Source of the DNA: Phycisphaerales bacterium
GTDB lineage: Bacteria > Planctomycetota > Phycisphaerae > Phycisphaerales > UBA1924
DNA length: 64,000 nt
Direction of reading: 5' to 3'
NCBI GenBank assembly: GCA_020846975.1
Contig: JADLCX010000054.1
Location: 124,001 to 188,000, forward strand
Below, piece after piece: positions 55,801 through 64,000 of this stretch. Position numbers and translations under genes: made by a program. Every line of letters starts with the position of its first letter. Within the stretch, counting starts at the first letter, position 1. The notes below the pieces were generated by a model. It was not told the origin of the DNA. It worked only from the letters and a program-made list of their open reading frames with translations, and ran no database searches.

Positions 55801-56573
55801 CGCACATCCCCCACCACAACCCCGCGGACGGCCCCGGCTCGCCGATGGACCCGCGCGAGCTGGCGGAGCTGTACGCGGCCGGCGCGCTCGAGCCCGCCGA
55901 GGCCGCCGAGTTCGAGCGTCGCCTCGTCGCGCGCGAGCCCGAGATCATCGCGGCCTACGACACCGTGCGCCCCTCGCTCGATTTTCTCCTCTCCGCCGAG
56001 CCGATCCAGCCCCCGGCGCGCATCCGGCGCGAAGTCCTCGCACGCATCGACAGCGCCGACGCCGCGAACCGTGACGAGGACGACGAGCCGTTGTGGCCCG
56101 ACGATGAACTCCATCCTCACCACGAAGAAGAGGCGGAACCTGTCGGCGCCGGCGCGGGCCGCGCGGCGGGGATCGTCATCGCCCGCGCCGCCACGGGCCG
56201 CTGGCGGCGCACCGGCGTGCCGGGCGTTCGCTACCAGCCGCTCTACTCCGGCCGCGGGGCCAACCGCCGCACCATCCTGCTCAACATGGAGCCCGGCTCA
56301 TCGCTCCCCGACCACGACCACGCCGGCGATGAGGAGGTCATCATGATCTCAGGCGACCTGAGCATCGGGGGCACGACGCTCGGACCCGGCGACTACATCC
56401 GCATTTCACCCGGCGCTCGCCACGGCGTGCCGCGCACCGCCAACGGATGCATCTGCGTCATCGTCTCGTCGTACGTGCCCTTCCCGCTGTCGAGTTGGCC
56501 GCGGTTTATTTGGACGGCCCTCAAGGGGCTGTTCTCTCGCCCAAACAAAGCACGCGGCCGCGAGCCCCGATGA
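55797..56573 (+). CDS. cupin-type anti-sigma factor (ChrR-like)
   Basis: 258 aa. The N-terminal part (MDPRELAELYAAGALEPAEA, then AEFERRLVAREPEIIAAYDT) resembles the anti-sigma domain of RskA/ChrR proteins, but without the zinc-binding CxxC. A cupin barrel follows: LLNMEPGSSLPDHDHAGDEE with HDH and Glu as metal ligands, SGDLSIGGTTLGPGDYIRIS and the final ligand in PGARHGV. The cupin is the likely sensor, for example of singlet oxygen or an oxidant as in ChrR. The C-terminal end has a Trp-rich, partly hydrophobic segment. The ATG overlaps the sigma factor's stop. Confidence 0.85.
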   Translation: MTHIPHHNPADGPGSPMDPRELAELYAAGALEPAEAAEFERRLVAREPEIIAAYDTVRPSLDFLLSAEPIQPPARIRREVLARIDSADAANRDEDDEPLWPDDELHPHHEEEAEPVGAGAGRAAGIVIARAATGRWRRTGVPGVRYQPLYSGRGANRRTILLNMEPGSSLPDHDHAGDEEVIMISGDLSIGGTTLGPGDYIRISPGARHGVPRTANGCICVIVSSYVPFPLSSWPRFIWTALKGLFSRPNKARGREPR

Positions 56574-56595
56574 GGACCCGCGGCCGCGCGCCGCG

Positions 56596-56631
56596 CTGAA
56601 CGGTTTCTTTGCGTGCGGCGAACCGGTTCAG
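56596..56631. terminator. imperfect hairpin between convergent genes
   Basis: CTGAACGGTTT (56596-56606) and AACCGGTTCAG (56621-56631) pair with one bulge around a 14-base loop. It is located between the ends of the anti-sigma gene and the convergent secreted protein gene, so it could end transcription from both sides; there is no clear U-tract. Confidence 0.3.
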
Positions 56632-59600
56632 CAGCCCTGGAAGTATGAGGCCAGGAAGTCGAAGATGTCCTGAACGGTGATCGTGCCGCTCCCGTTGATA
56701 TCCGCGGCCGGGTCCTGCGTGAAGTAGAGCGCGAGGAAGTCGAAAATGTCCTGCACGCTCAGGCCGCCAACGCCGTTCACGTTAGCCGGGCAGCAGGTGA
56801 TCGGGTTGCCCGGCTCGGAGAGGCACGGCGCCCCGTCGCCCTGGTAGGCTCCGCCCGCGACGGTGCATTCCAGCGCGGTCATCACCTGGCAGTCGCCGGG
56901 CCCGACGCAGCACCCGCCGGTGGGTTGCGGGCAGGGCGTCGGGTCGCAGACCGTGTCATCGCCCTGGTAGATGTTGCCGCAGGTCGTGCTCGTGGCGACC
57001 CCGCACGACCCGTCGGCCGCGCAGCACGCCCCGGTCGGCGCGGGCACGACCTCCAGGTGCAGCGTCGTGGTGCCGCCGATGGGAGCGTAACTGGAGTGCC
57101 CCGCCACCCGGACGATGAAGTACTGACCCGCAACGACCGGCGTCGAGATGATCACCGGGTCGCACGACGAACTGGTGCTGTACCCGCACGCGGCCAGCGA
57201 GAGCCCGTCGAGGCAGTTGCCCGTGTAGAGCGCGACCGAGGGGAGGTAACTGCCGAAGCACCGCGTGATGTTGAGCGTGCCGCCGGTCTCGATGAGCAGG
57301 CCCACGAGCTGGTCGTTGCCGGGGTCGAAACTGGCCCCGTCGAAGCAGGCGCCGGGCAGGACCCCGATGCCCGATGGCTGCGCACAGGCCGTGCTGAACG
57401 GCAGATCCGCGCTCGGCGCCGCCTCGGTCAGCGTCGCCGCCAGCCGAACGCCCCAGATCGCGTCGCAGTGGTCGTCGGGCGACTGGTACGCGGCGTACAG
57501 CGTGAAGTTGTCCGGCGTCTGCACGCCGCGCACGCGGACCGCGTACCGCGTGCCCGCCACGGCGTTGAACGACGAGACGGGGTTGAACGAGCCGAACGTG
57601 GGCTGCCCGCACGCGATCGAGGACGGCGCAGAGAAGATGCAGTCGGGGCATCCGCTGTAGACATCGGCCTGGAAGATCCAGTTCGACCCGCCGCAGCTCA
57701 CGTAGATGGGCCCCGTGCAGGGCGCATCCAGCGCGTACCACACGTCGGGCGCGGCCTCGATGTCCACGTTGCCGACGACCCAGTCCTGGAACGGGCAGGC
57801 CGGCACGCTCCCCGGCGCGCTCCGCGTGGCGCCGATGGTGCTCCCCGTGATGACGGTGTTGATCGGAAGGAACGCCGTGCGCGAGCAGGAGAAGCCGTTG
57901 AAGATCGCGCAGTCGTCGTTGGCCGGCGTCACGCTCACGTTCAGGTTGAAGTTCCCCGATGCGCCGTGATACCCCGCGACACGGATGTAGTACGTGCCGG
58001 ACGCGGCCACCGAAGCCGACAGGTACGACTGCAGCGTGCCGTTGCAGGGCCCGCCCGCCGCGTCATCGTTGCAGAGAACATTCCCGAGCCCGCCGTCCAG
58101 CAGTTGGATGACCGTGTCGTACCCGGAAGCGCACGTGTTGATCGTGATCGTGCCCGCCGAGCAGGTCGTCAGCCGGTACCACACATCCGGGCCCAGCCAC
58201 GAGTTGCACGTATCAAACCCGCTCGAGGTCGCGCCGAACGTCGTCGAGGACACCGATCCGCCCGCGCACGACAGGATCGTGGCCGATGCCGAGCTGTCGT
58301 TCGGCGGAGCCGCGGCGGTCACCGTGACGGGCTGGTAACTCCAGCTCTGGTTGTTCCAACCCCACTCGTCGCCCGTCACAACCAGGTTCACGCCCACGTA
58401 GTACGGGCCGGGGTTCACGCCCGCGGGCACGATGAGGCTGCGCGTCAGGATCGACGAGGCCCCGCTGTTCATGGTCGGCAGCGTGTGCGACCCGCAGAAG
58501 ATCGCGTTCGTGAAGTTGCCGTGGCTCGGGCACAGGAAGAAATCCGCCCGCGGCGTCACCGTGACCGTGCCGGGGTTGGTCACCGTGAACCCGCGCCCCG
58601 CCGTGCCGATCGCCAGCGAGTTGCCGCGCTGCACCGAGCTCGGCGAGATCGTCGTCAGCGCCGAGTCGTTGTTGCCCGAGGTCGTGCCGCCGATCTGGCT
58701 CCACAGGTCGATCCCCGCGTCGGTTACGAACACGCTGAACTCGGGGTAGGCCCAGCGCAGGCCGTTGGCATCGTCGGCGTGGATGCTCTCCACGTCGTAC
58801 CACAGCCAGCCCGGAAAGTAGTTCATCACCGACGGGAACTGCGCCGCCGGATTGGGTATCCACTGGTGCTCCAGCCCGAACGAGTGCCCAAGTTCGTGCA
58901 CCATCGCGGTCGGGAAGTAAAGGATCGGGTTGTTGTTGAAGTTCGCCGACGAGCCGAACGCCGCGGCCTTGTCGAGCGTCCACGCGATCCCCGGGTTCAG
59001 GTTGATGTAGATGTCCGCCTCGTTGATCTCGCCGCCGCTCGACAGGGTGCGGCAGACGCCCAGCGCCGTCCCCCACGTCCCGCCGCCCTGCGACGACAGC
59101 ACCGCGTCGGTCGCGAACACCACCTCGTTGCGCTCGTTGTCGTGCTCCACCGTGTTGGTGGGGCTGTTGTAGGTGTAGAACAGGCCGTTGCCCGTGAACA
59201 GGTTCCAGTACCCCATCTGCTGAAAGGTGTCGCCCTGGAACACGCCCATGTTCGGCGCGACGTTGAACCGCCACGGGAAGTCCGGCTCATCGCTGAAGAA
59301 TCCGAAGCGGTCGGTGTGCGACGGCGGAGGAGGCGCGTCGAACGTCGTCTCCGAGTCCTCGGGCGACCCCGGCAGCATGAACACCTCGTGCACCGGCGGC
59401 TGCGCCGGCGCCGGCCTGCGCTCAACCGCCGGTGACGACGGCCCCGCCGCGATCCCACCCCTCCCCCCGCGTCCGGCCTCGCACGCGCGCAGGTGATCGG
59501 CCGTGAACGCGACCGGCGGGAGGTTCTCCGGCAGTTTCCTCAGCGTGGCCAGCGTCAACTCGGGCCGCGCCTTGGCCGCGGGCATCGCCCGCCGAACCTC

Positions 59601-60161
59601 CGCCGCGAACTCCTCGGGCGTGAACCCCTCGGGCGCGGAGGCGACCTTGGCGAAGAAGTGCCGCTTCACCACCGCGCCGCCCGCCGGAGCGCAGCACCCA
59701 TCGGCGTGCGTCACCACATCGCGGCCGTTCACCGCGCGGACGCGGTACACGCCCTGCCACCACCCCAGGATCGGACACATCGCCCCCTGCTCGGACTTGT
59801 TCATGAAGAAGAACGCCCGCTCGCCAACCGCGAACTCCGGCGCTCCGTGCGCACGCTCCTCCCGATCGCCGATCCGGCCGCCCAGGATCGGCACCACCAT
59901 CACACCCCCCGGCGCGGCCGCGATCAGGCCCGCACCATCCGACAGCACCGTGTCGATCCGAACCCGGTAGTCGGTCCAGATCGATCTGTCGGGCGTGGTG
60001 TTCCGACGCGGCGTGATCGACACCACCGTTCCCGCGAACGCCGTGTCGGCGTTCGCCAGCACGGCCTCCGGCGGAAGGGTCACAACGGTCCCAGCCCGCG
60101 CCGGCGTCCCCATCGACGCGATGAGCAACATCAAGGCGATCAAACTTCTCTTGGCAAACAT
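56628..60161 (-). CDS. large secreted metzincin-like metalloprotease with dockerin-like tail
   Basis: 1177 aa. Signal peptide SLIALMLLIASMGTPARA. The zinc site MVHELGHSFGLEH (HEXXHXXGXXH, near residue 420) and VMNYFPGW (Met-turn) form a complete metzincin signature. A long N-terminal domain, perhaps a propeptide (VRIDTVLSDGAGLIAAAPGG onward), precedes it. After the protease come several PPC-like domains (VWYRLTTCSAGTITINTCAS, VWYALDAPCTGPIYVSCGGS), then GACC/GGCC cysteine modules. Finally two dockerin-like repeats (LSVQDIFDFLALYFTQDPAA; ITVQDIFDFLASYFQGC) end the protein. Probably an extracellular protease on the surface. It shares its C-terminal type with 9816-13280. Confidence 0.88.
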   Translation of the reverse strand: MFAKRSLIALMLLIASMGTPARAGTVVTLPPEAVLANADTAFAGTVVSITPRRNTTPDRSIWTDYRVRIDTVLSDGAGLIAAAPGGVMVVPILGGRIGDREERAHGAPEFAVGERAFFFMNKSEQGAMCPILGWWQGVYRVRAVNGRDVVTHADGCCAPAGGAVVKRHFFAKVASAPEGFTPEEFAAEVRRAMPAAKARPELTLATLRKLPENLPPVAFTADHLRACEAGRGGRGGIAAGPSSPAVERRPAPAQPPVHEVFMLPGSPEDSETTFDAPPPPSHTDRFGFFSDEPDFPWRFNVAPNMGVFQGDTFQQMGYWNLFTGNGLFYTYNSPTNTVEHDNERNEVVFATDAVLSSQGGGTWGTALGVCRTLSSGGEINEADIYINLNPGIAWTLDKAAAFGSSANFNNNPILYFPTAMVHELGHSFGLEHQWIPNPAAQFPSVMNYFPGWLWYDVESIHADDANGLRWAYPEFSVFVTDAGIDLWSQIGGTTSGNNDSALTTISPSSVQRGNSLAIGTAGRGFTVTNPGTVTVTPRADFFLCPSHGNFTNAIFCGSHTLPTMNSGASSILTRSLIVPAGVNPGPYYVGVNLVVTGDEWGWNNQSWSYQPVTVTAAAPPNDSSASATILSCAGGSVSSTTFGATSSGFDTCNSWLGPDVWYRLTTCSAGTITINTCASGYDTVIQLLDGGLGNVLCNDDAAGGPCNGTLQSYLSASVAASGTYYIRVAGYHGASGNFNLNVSVTPANDDCAIFNGFSCSRTAFLPINTVITGSTIGATRSAPGSVPACPFQDWVVGNVDIEAAPDVWYALDAPCTGPIYVSCGGSNWIFQADVYSGCPDCIFSAPSSIACGQPTFGSFNPVSSFNAVAGTRYAVRVRGVQTPDNFTLYAAYQSPDDHCDAIWGVRLAATLTEAAPSADLPFSTACAQPSGIGVLPGACFDGASFDPGNDQLVGLLIETGGTLNITRCFGSYLPSVALYTGNCLDGLSLAACGYSTSSSCDPVIISTPVVAGQYFIVRVAGHSSYAPIGGTTTLHLEVVPAPTGACCAADGSCGVATSTTCGNIYQGDDTVCDPTPCPQPTGGCCVGPGDCQVMTALECTVAGGAYQGDGAPCLSEPGNPITCCPANVNGVGGLSVQDIFDFLALYFTQDPAADINGSGTITVQDIFDFLASYFQGC

Positions 60162-60392
60162 GGTGAGGCTCCAAGGCGCCGGGCCGCATGAAAAAGGGCC
60201 GCGGGGCCTGGTTCCACAGCGGAGCCTGTTCGTGGTGCTCCCGCGGATTTCAGCATGTCACGCCAATTCCACCTATTCCGGGGATTTATTGCGGACCCAA
60301 ACCCCGATCACCGCGAGCCAAGGGCGTCTCCCCAGAAGCGCATTTTCTGCGCTTTCGACCAAACCCTTGCCCCGCTTTGTCCGTGGGTGTCG

Positions 60393-62102
60393 ATGACCGT
60401 CGATACACACACCATGAGTCCGACCGAGCCGTCGCTGACCCTCGTGGGTGATTCCGCGCCCGAATCTTCCGGCCACCCCTCTCCCGCCGAGGCCAAGATC
60501 CTCTCGCGCGACCAGCTCCTGGCGCGGCGCGCCGAGGCCCGCGCCGCCGGCCGGCGCGTGGTCCACTGCCACGGGTGCTTCGACATCGTGCACCCCGGCC
60601 ACCTGCGCCACCTCCGCCACGCGCGCGCCCAGGGCGACATCCTGCTGGTATCGATCACCGGCGACAGTCTCATCAACAAGGGCGACGGGCGGCCGCTGAT
60701 CCCGCAGGAACTCCGCGCCGAGAACCTCGCCGCGCTGGACTGCGTGGATTGGGTCTACATCGAGCCGCGACCCACCGCGGTCGAACTGCTCGAGGATGTG
60801 CGCCCCGACATCTACGTCAAGGGTCGCGAGTACGAGTTCAACAACGATCCCCGCTTCCGCGCCGAGCAGGAGGCGGTCACGCGCCACGGCGGCCGCGTGG
60901 TGTTCAGCTCCGGCGATGTCGTCTTCAGTTCGACCGCCCTCATCGCCGCGCTCGAACACTCCGCCGACCCCTACCACGCGCGGATGAAGGCCCTCCTCGC
61001 CAACACGGACCTCGACGGCGAGAATCTGACCCGCACCATCAGCAAGTTCCGAGGCAAGCGCGTGCTCGTCATCGGCGAGACCATCGCCGACACCTACGTG
61101 CTCTGCGACCGACCCGACATCGCCGGCGAGAGCCCGATCATGACCCTGCGCCCCGTGGAGCGACGCTCCTACGACGGGGCCGCGGCCATCATCGCCCGCC
61201 ACCTCGCGGCCATGGGCGCCAAGCCCACCCTCGTCACCGCCATGCCCGACACCGCCGAGTGCGCGGCGATCGCCGGCCGCCTCAACGCCGAGGGCGTCTC
61301 CGTCCGGCCCGTCACCATCGACACACCCCTCCCGGAGAAGCAGCGCTTCCTGGTCGGCGGCCAGAAGGTCATGAAACTCGACCTCGTGCAGCCCATCGAG
61401 CTCGACTCGGCCCGCCAGGACCTGCTCACGGGCCTCGCCGCGGATGCCGCGGCCGAGAACGGCGGGTGCGACGCGGCCATCATCGCCGACTTCGGCCTCG
61501 GCCTGCTCTCCCAGCGGGTGCTCGGGCGCGTCTCGGGCGCGGTGCGTGCCAAGACCAGCGTCATGACCGGCGATGTCAGCGGCCGCCGCGCTCAACTCCG
61601 CGCCATGCGAGACTTCGACCTCCTGTGTCCCAGCGAGAGCGAGCTCCGCGAGGCCTACCACCTGCACGACCAGGGGCTGCCCATGGTCGCGTGGAGGCTC
61701 CTGAGCGAGACGCGCTCCAAGTCGGCAATCGTCACGATGGGCGCCGAGGGCCTGATCGCCTTCGACCGCCTGCCCGACCGGCGCGACGAGGGCGCGTGGG
61801 AGCACAAACTCAAAGCCGAGCACGTCCCCGCCATGAGCCTGCACGCGATCGACGCGCTCGGCTGCGGCGACGCTCTCCTGAGCGCGGCCACGCTCGGCCT
61901 GGCTTGCGGGTGTGAGATGCTCCCCTCGGCGTTCCTGGGCGCGATCGCCGCCGCCGTGCAGGTCCAGCGGCTCGGCAACACCGTCGTCGGCGCGACCGAC
62001 CTTCGCCACGGCGTGGTCAGGCTCCACACCTCGCACCTGACCTACCAATCGGCGGAGGTCATCGAGAGCCGCAGCCGCGTGCGAGTGAAGCGCGCCGTCT
62101 AG
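60393..62102 (+). CDS. HldE-like bifunctional enzyme with reversed domain order
   Basis: 569 aa. The N-terminal half is a nucleotidyltransferase: RVVHCHGCFDIVHPGHLRHL with HPGH at residues 67-70, and DIYVKGREYEFNND further on. The C-terminal half is a PfkB-type sugar kinase beginning KFRGKRVLVIGETIADTYVL. It contains FLVGGQKVMKLDLVQPIELD and the catalytic DALGCGDALLSAATLGLACG near residue 487. In E. coli HldE (heptose-phosphate kinase and adenylyltransferase for LPS heptose) the kinase comes first. The order here is the reverse, with a linker (EHSADPYHARMKALLANTDL). Substrates are likely heptose phosphates or a related sugar. ATG 60393 is preferred to longer upstream frames; 60414 is an alternative. 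Confidence 0.85.
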   Translation: MTVDTHTMSPTEPSLTLVGDSAPESSGHPSPAEAKILSRDQLLARRAEARAAGRRVVHCHGCFDIVHPGHLRHLRHARAQGDILLVSITGDSLINKGDGRPLIPQELRAENLAALDCVDWVYIEPRPTAVELLEDVRPDIYVKGREYEFNNDPRFRAEQEAVTRHGGRVVFSSGDVVFSSTALIAALEHSADPYHARMKALLANTDLDGENLTRTISKFRGKRVLVIGETIADTYVLCDRPDIAGESPIMTLRPVERRSYDGAAAIIARHLAAMGAKPTLVTAMPDTAECAAIAGRLNAEGVSVRPVTIDTPLPEKQRFLVGGQKVMKLDLVQPIELDSARQDLLTGLAADAAAENGGCDAAIIADFGLGLLSQRVLGRVSGAVRAKTSVMTGDVSGRRAQLRAMRDFDLLCPSESELREAYHLHDQGLPMVAWRLLSETRSKSAIVTMGAEGLIAFDRLPDRRDEGAWEHKLKAEHVPAMSLHAIDALGCGDALLSAATLGLACGCEMLPSAFLGAIAAAVQVQRLGNTVVGATDLRHGVVRLHTSHLTYQSAEVIESRSRVRVKRAV

Positions 62103-62106
62103 TCGC

Positions 62107-62129
62107 GTGGCATCGGCCTCCGGCCGATG
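62107..62129. repeat. REP-like palindrome, family A variant, before the GT2 gene
   Basis: GTGGCATCGGCCTCCGGCCG then ATG, 4 bases beyond the stop of the HldE-like gene. Confidence 0.75.
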
Positions 62130-62175
62130 ATCCTGACCGCGACCCTCACGCCTTCGCGCGCCGACCTACGCCCGT

Positions 62176-63300
62176 ATGAACCTCGCCTACATCATCCCCA
62201 CGCGAGACCGGCCCGAGGTCCTCCGCCGCACGCTCGAAGCGCTCGAGGCCCTACCCCCTCATCGCGCCCAGGTCATCATCATCGACAACGCCTCGGCGCA
62301 GCATCCGCGTCCGCCCGCTCGTCTCGCCAACGGCCTGGGCGTCGATCTCATCTCGCTCGATCACAACGCGGGCGCCGCGGCGAGGAACACCGGCGCCGCC
62401 CACGCCGACCGATCCTGCGACTGGCTGGTCATGCTCGACGACGACTCCTCGCCGATGGACGATGGCCACCTGCGCGCGCTCGCCGCGGCCGCGCCCGATG
62501 TCGCCGCTGTCGCCGCGGAGATCTTCCTGCCGCCGGGCGATGACGGGCGCGCCATCCGCGAGTCCGGCGGCCTGCCCGAGGTCTTCGTCGGCTGCGGCGT
62601 GGCGATCCGGCGAGACGCCTTCCTCGATCGCGGCGGCTACGACGAGCGATTCGGCTTCTACGCCGAGGAGTACGACCTCTCGGCCAGACTGCTGCTCGGC
62701 GGACTCCGCATCACCCTCGACCGACGCTTCCGCGTCGAACACCGGAAAGTCTCGACCGGCCGCGACATGAACCTGATCCTGCGGCGGCTCGTTCGGAACA
62801 ACGCCTGGATCATGCAACGCTACGCCCCGGCGAGGGCACGGATCGGCGAACTGGCAAACACCATCTCTCGCTACGGCGCGATCGCGCGAAAAGAACGGGC
62901 TACCGCGGGCTTCGGCCGCGGAGTCCACGAACTCCTCGCGTCCCTCCGATCGCAGCGACGCTCACCCATGCCCACCGACGTGTGGGACCGCTTCACGGGC
63001 CTGGCCGCGGCGCGTCGATCGCTTCAGACAGCCTACGCGGAATCGCCCTTCGCCGCGGCCTCGGTCATCGACGAGGGCAAGAATGCCCACATCATCCGGG
63101 CCGCGCTGGCCGAGCTGGGCGTGCGCCAAACCACCGATCGCCACGCGGCCGAGGCCCTGGTGATCGGCACACTCTCGCCGGGGCCGATGCTCGATGCGCT
63201 GGCAGCGACCACGGCGAACTTCCCTCGGCATCGGGTCGTTGCGCCGTGGAACATCGCCCCGCGCCGCGTTCCGCTTCCTTGCGCCGCGCCGGCCGCCTGA
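62176..63300 (+). CDS. glycosyltransferase family 2
   Basis: 374 aa. GT-A fold: LAYIIPTRDRPEVLRRTLEA, NAGAAARNTGAAHADRSCDW and the metal-binding DDD in WLVMLDDDSSP near residue 97, typical of GT2 inverting enzymes. Further conserved parts are VFVGCGVAIRRDAFLDRGGY and GFYAEEYDLSARLLLGG (the ED base motif). The C-terminal ~130 residues are distinct: a helical region, then a small Rossmann-like segment, AASVIDEGKNAHIIRAALAE and LVIGTLSPGPMLDAL, that could bind another cofactor. It follows the HldE-like gene with a palindrome between, suggesting a surface-saccharide context. Confidence 0.88.
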   Translation: MNLAYIIPTRDRPEVLRRTLEALEALPPHRAQVIIIDNASAQHPRPPARLANGLGVDLISLDHNAGAAARNTGAAHADRSCDWLVMLDDDSSPMDDGHLRALAAAAPDVAAVAAEIFLPPGDDGRAIRESGGLPEVFVGCGVAIRRDAFLDRGGYDERFGFYAEEYDLSARLLLGGLRITLDRRFRVEHRKVSTGRDMNLILRRLVRNNAWIMQRYAPARARIGELANTISRYGAIARKERATAGFGRGVHELLASLRSQRRSPMPTDVWDRFTGLAAARRSLQTAYAESPFAAASVIDEGKNAHIIRAALAELGVRQTTDRHAAEALVIGTLSPGPMLDALAATTANFPRHRVVAPWNIAPRRVPLPCAAPAA

Positions 63301-63310
63301 CCGGGAGCGG

Positions 63311-63766
63311 CTACTTCATCGCCCCATCCAGCGCGGCCGAGAGCTCCTTGCGCAGGTGTCCGTCGTTCGAGAAACCCACCGCCCGGTGCACTTCCTTCCC
63401 GCCCTTGAACACGATGAACACCGGGATGCCCTGAGCACCGTACTGCTTCGCCGCGATGGGGTTGGTGTCGAAGTCGATCTTGCACACCTTGGCGCGCCCG
63501 GCATAGTCGCTCGCCAGCGTCTTGATCGACGGCGCGGCCCGCATGCACGGCCCGCACCACGCCGCCCACAGGTCCACCACCACCGGCTCCTTGGCCTCAA
63601 GCACGACCGACTTGAACGTCGCATCGGTCACCACCACGACCTCCGCGGTCGCGCCCGGAGCCTTCTGCCCGCTACCCACCGGCGCACCGGGAGCCTTGGC
63701 GTCATCACAACCCGCCGCGCACAACGCCGTCACAATCGTCAACGCTGCACACCGGAAAATAGACAC
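63311..63766 (-). CDS. thioredoxin-like lipoprotein
   Basis: 151 aa. The lipoprotein signal is VSIFRCAALTIVTALCAAGC, lipobox LCAAGC (ALCAAGC). A short Gly/Pro linker precedes a thioredoxin fold: VVVTDATFKSVVLEAKEPVV, active site LWAAWCGPCMRAAP and the cis-Pro block YGAQGIPVFIVFKGGKEVHR, very close to cytosolic TrxA. Anchored at the membrane, it would act as a periplasmic thiol-disulphide protein. The GTG at 63766, with AAGGGAG about 9 bases upstream, is chosen because the lipobox then lies at residue 20. Upstream in-frame codons do not form a signal peptide. It is convergent with the GT2 gene, 10 bp apart. Confidence 0.88.
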   Translation of the reverse strand: MSIFRCAALTIVTALCAAGCDDAKAPGAPVGSGQKAPGATAEVVVVTDATFKSVVLEAKEPVVVDLWAAWCGPCMRAAPSIKTLASDYAGRAKVCKIDFDTNPIAAKQYGAQGIPVFIVFKGGKEVHRAVGFSNDGHLRKELSAALDGAMK

Positions 63767-63894
63767 CGTGAACTCCCTTGTGGGCACGATCGCCGTCAGG
63801 CACAAATCAACGGCACGATTCTGGCTCGAAATCATACGCGCACGGGAGTTGCCGGCCAAAGGCGGCGGCCAAACCTCGCCCGTTCGACGATCGG

Positions 63895-64000
63895 TCACAA
63901 TTGGGCGCCAGGAGCCACAGCGTACAACGGCGGATACAGCGGTTCGCTCGGGATCGCCGCGGACAGCCGCAACAGCTTCGCTGCAATGGCCATTCTCATA
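63895..64000 (-). CDS. possible C-terminal fragment of a gene cut by the window edge
   Basis: On the minus strand an open frame enters from the right edge and ends with TGA at 63897-63895, about 130 bases upstream of the thioredoxin gene. The last 30 or so residues read ...LLRLSAAIPSEPLYPPLYAV then APGAQL. Too short for family recognition and could be chance; the codon use is compatible with a real protein end. Confidence 0.3.
   Translation of the reverse strand, partial: MRMAIAAKLLRLSAAIPSEPLYPPLYAVAPGAQL

Overview
The window looks like chromosome from a high-GC planctomycete, most likely a Phycisphaerae/Phycisphaerales bacterium. Supporting signs are: secreted proteins that are rich in GACC cysteine repeats and end in paired SVQDIFDFLA-type dockerin-like repeats; other secreted proteins that end in PEP-CTERM-like tails (PAPGALALLGLGGLA followed by arginines); CxxC...CPECG zinc-ribbon membrane proteins; a prepilin fused to a MauE-type membrane domain; and a lone NuoG. 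The assignment is inferred from protein character, not from a marker-gene tree.

Layout. 1-3.6 kb: queC and a PlsC-type acyltransferase diverge from a very short promoter region. They are followed by a REP-associated tyrosine transposase (RAYT) flanked by its likely palindromic repeats, and by two small genes. 4.2-9.7 kb: a compact phage-type head module (portal, small protein, major capsid protein, three connector/completion-like proteins) with no terminase, tail or integrase in view. 9.8-23.5 kb: a large secreted cysteine-rich protein, a lipoprotein, an Hsp70, a TPR/zinc-peptidase protein with a LolA-like partner, and two secreted or membrane proteins next to frameshifted genes. 23.7-26.1 kb: the SRP RNA, pgsA-pgpA (phosphatidylglycerol synthesis), and a four-helix-bundle protein bracketed by inverted arrays of an 8-bp repeat. 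26.2-36.8 kb: an FG-GAP protein, gyrB, a NeuD-type acetyltransferase, a coiled-coil membrane protein, an LpxL-like acyltransferase, a response regulator and small conserved genes, including a translationally coupled pair (HEPN-like + BolA-like). 36.8-39.6 kb: an AT-richer block encoding a secreted protein, a cysteine-rich secreted peptide and a MauE-prepilin fusion. 39.8-49 kb: tsaE (fused to a YacG-like tail), an ExbB/ExbD/ExbD proton-channel operon, ubiX-fur, a TlpA-like thioredoxin, a glycosyltransferase, truA and nuoG. 49-64 kb: three PEP-CTERM-type secreted proteins, tRNA-Arg(TCG), PhoH2, an ECF sigma/cupin anti-sigma pair, a large secreted metzincin, an HldE-like enzyme with reversed domain order, a GT2 glycosyltransferase and a thioredoxin lipoprotein.

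Cross-cutting themes. (1) Palindromes with a TCC/GGA centre, mainly of the type GTGGCATCGGC..TCC..GCCGATG, occur around the RAYT and between many genes. They also occur inside reading frames: truA, gyrB and, as a different palindrome, the portal gene. (2) Many genes have a TANNNT element only 5-9 bases before the start codon, which implies leaderless transcripts. (3) Several zinc-ribbon or Fur-family proteins have lost the expected cysteines. (4) Two genes carry apparent frameshifts exactly at G/C homopolymers.
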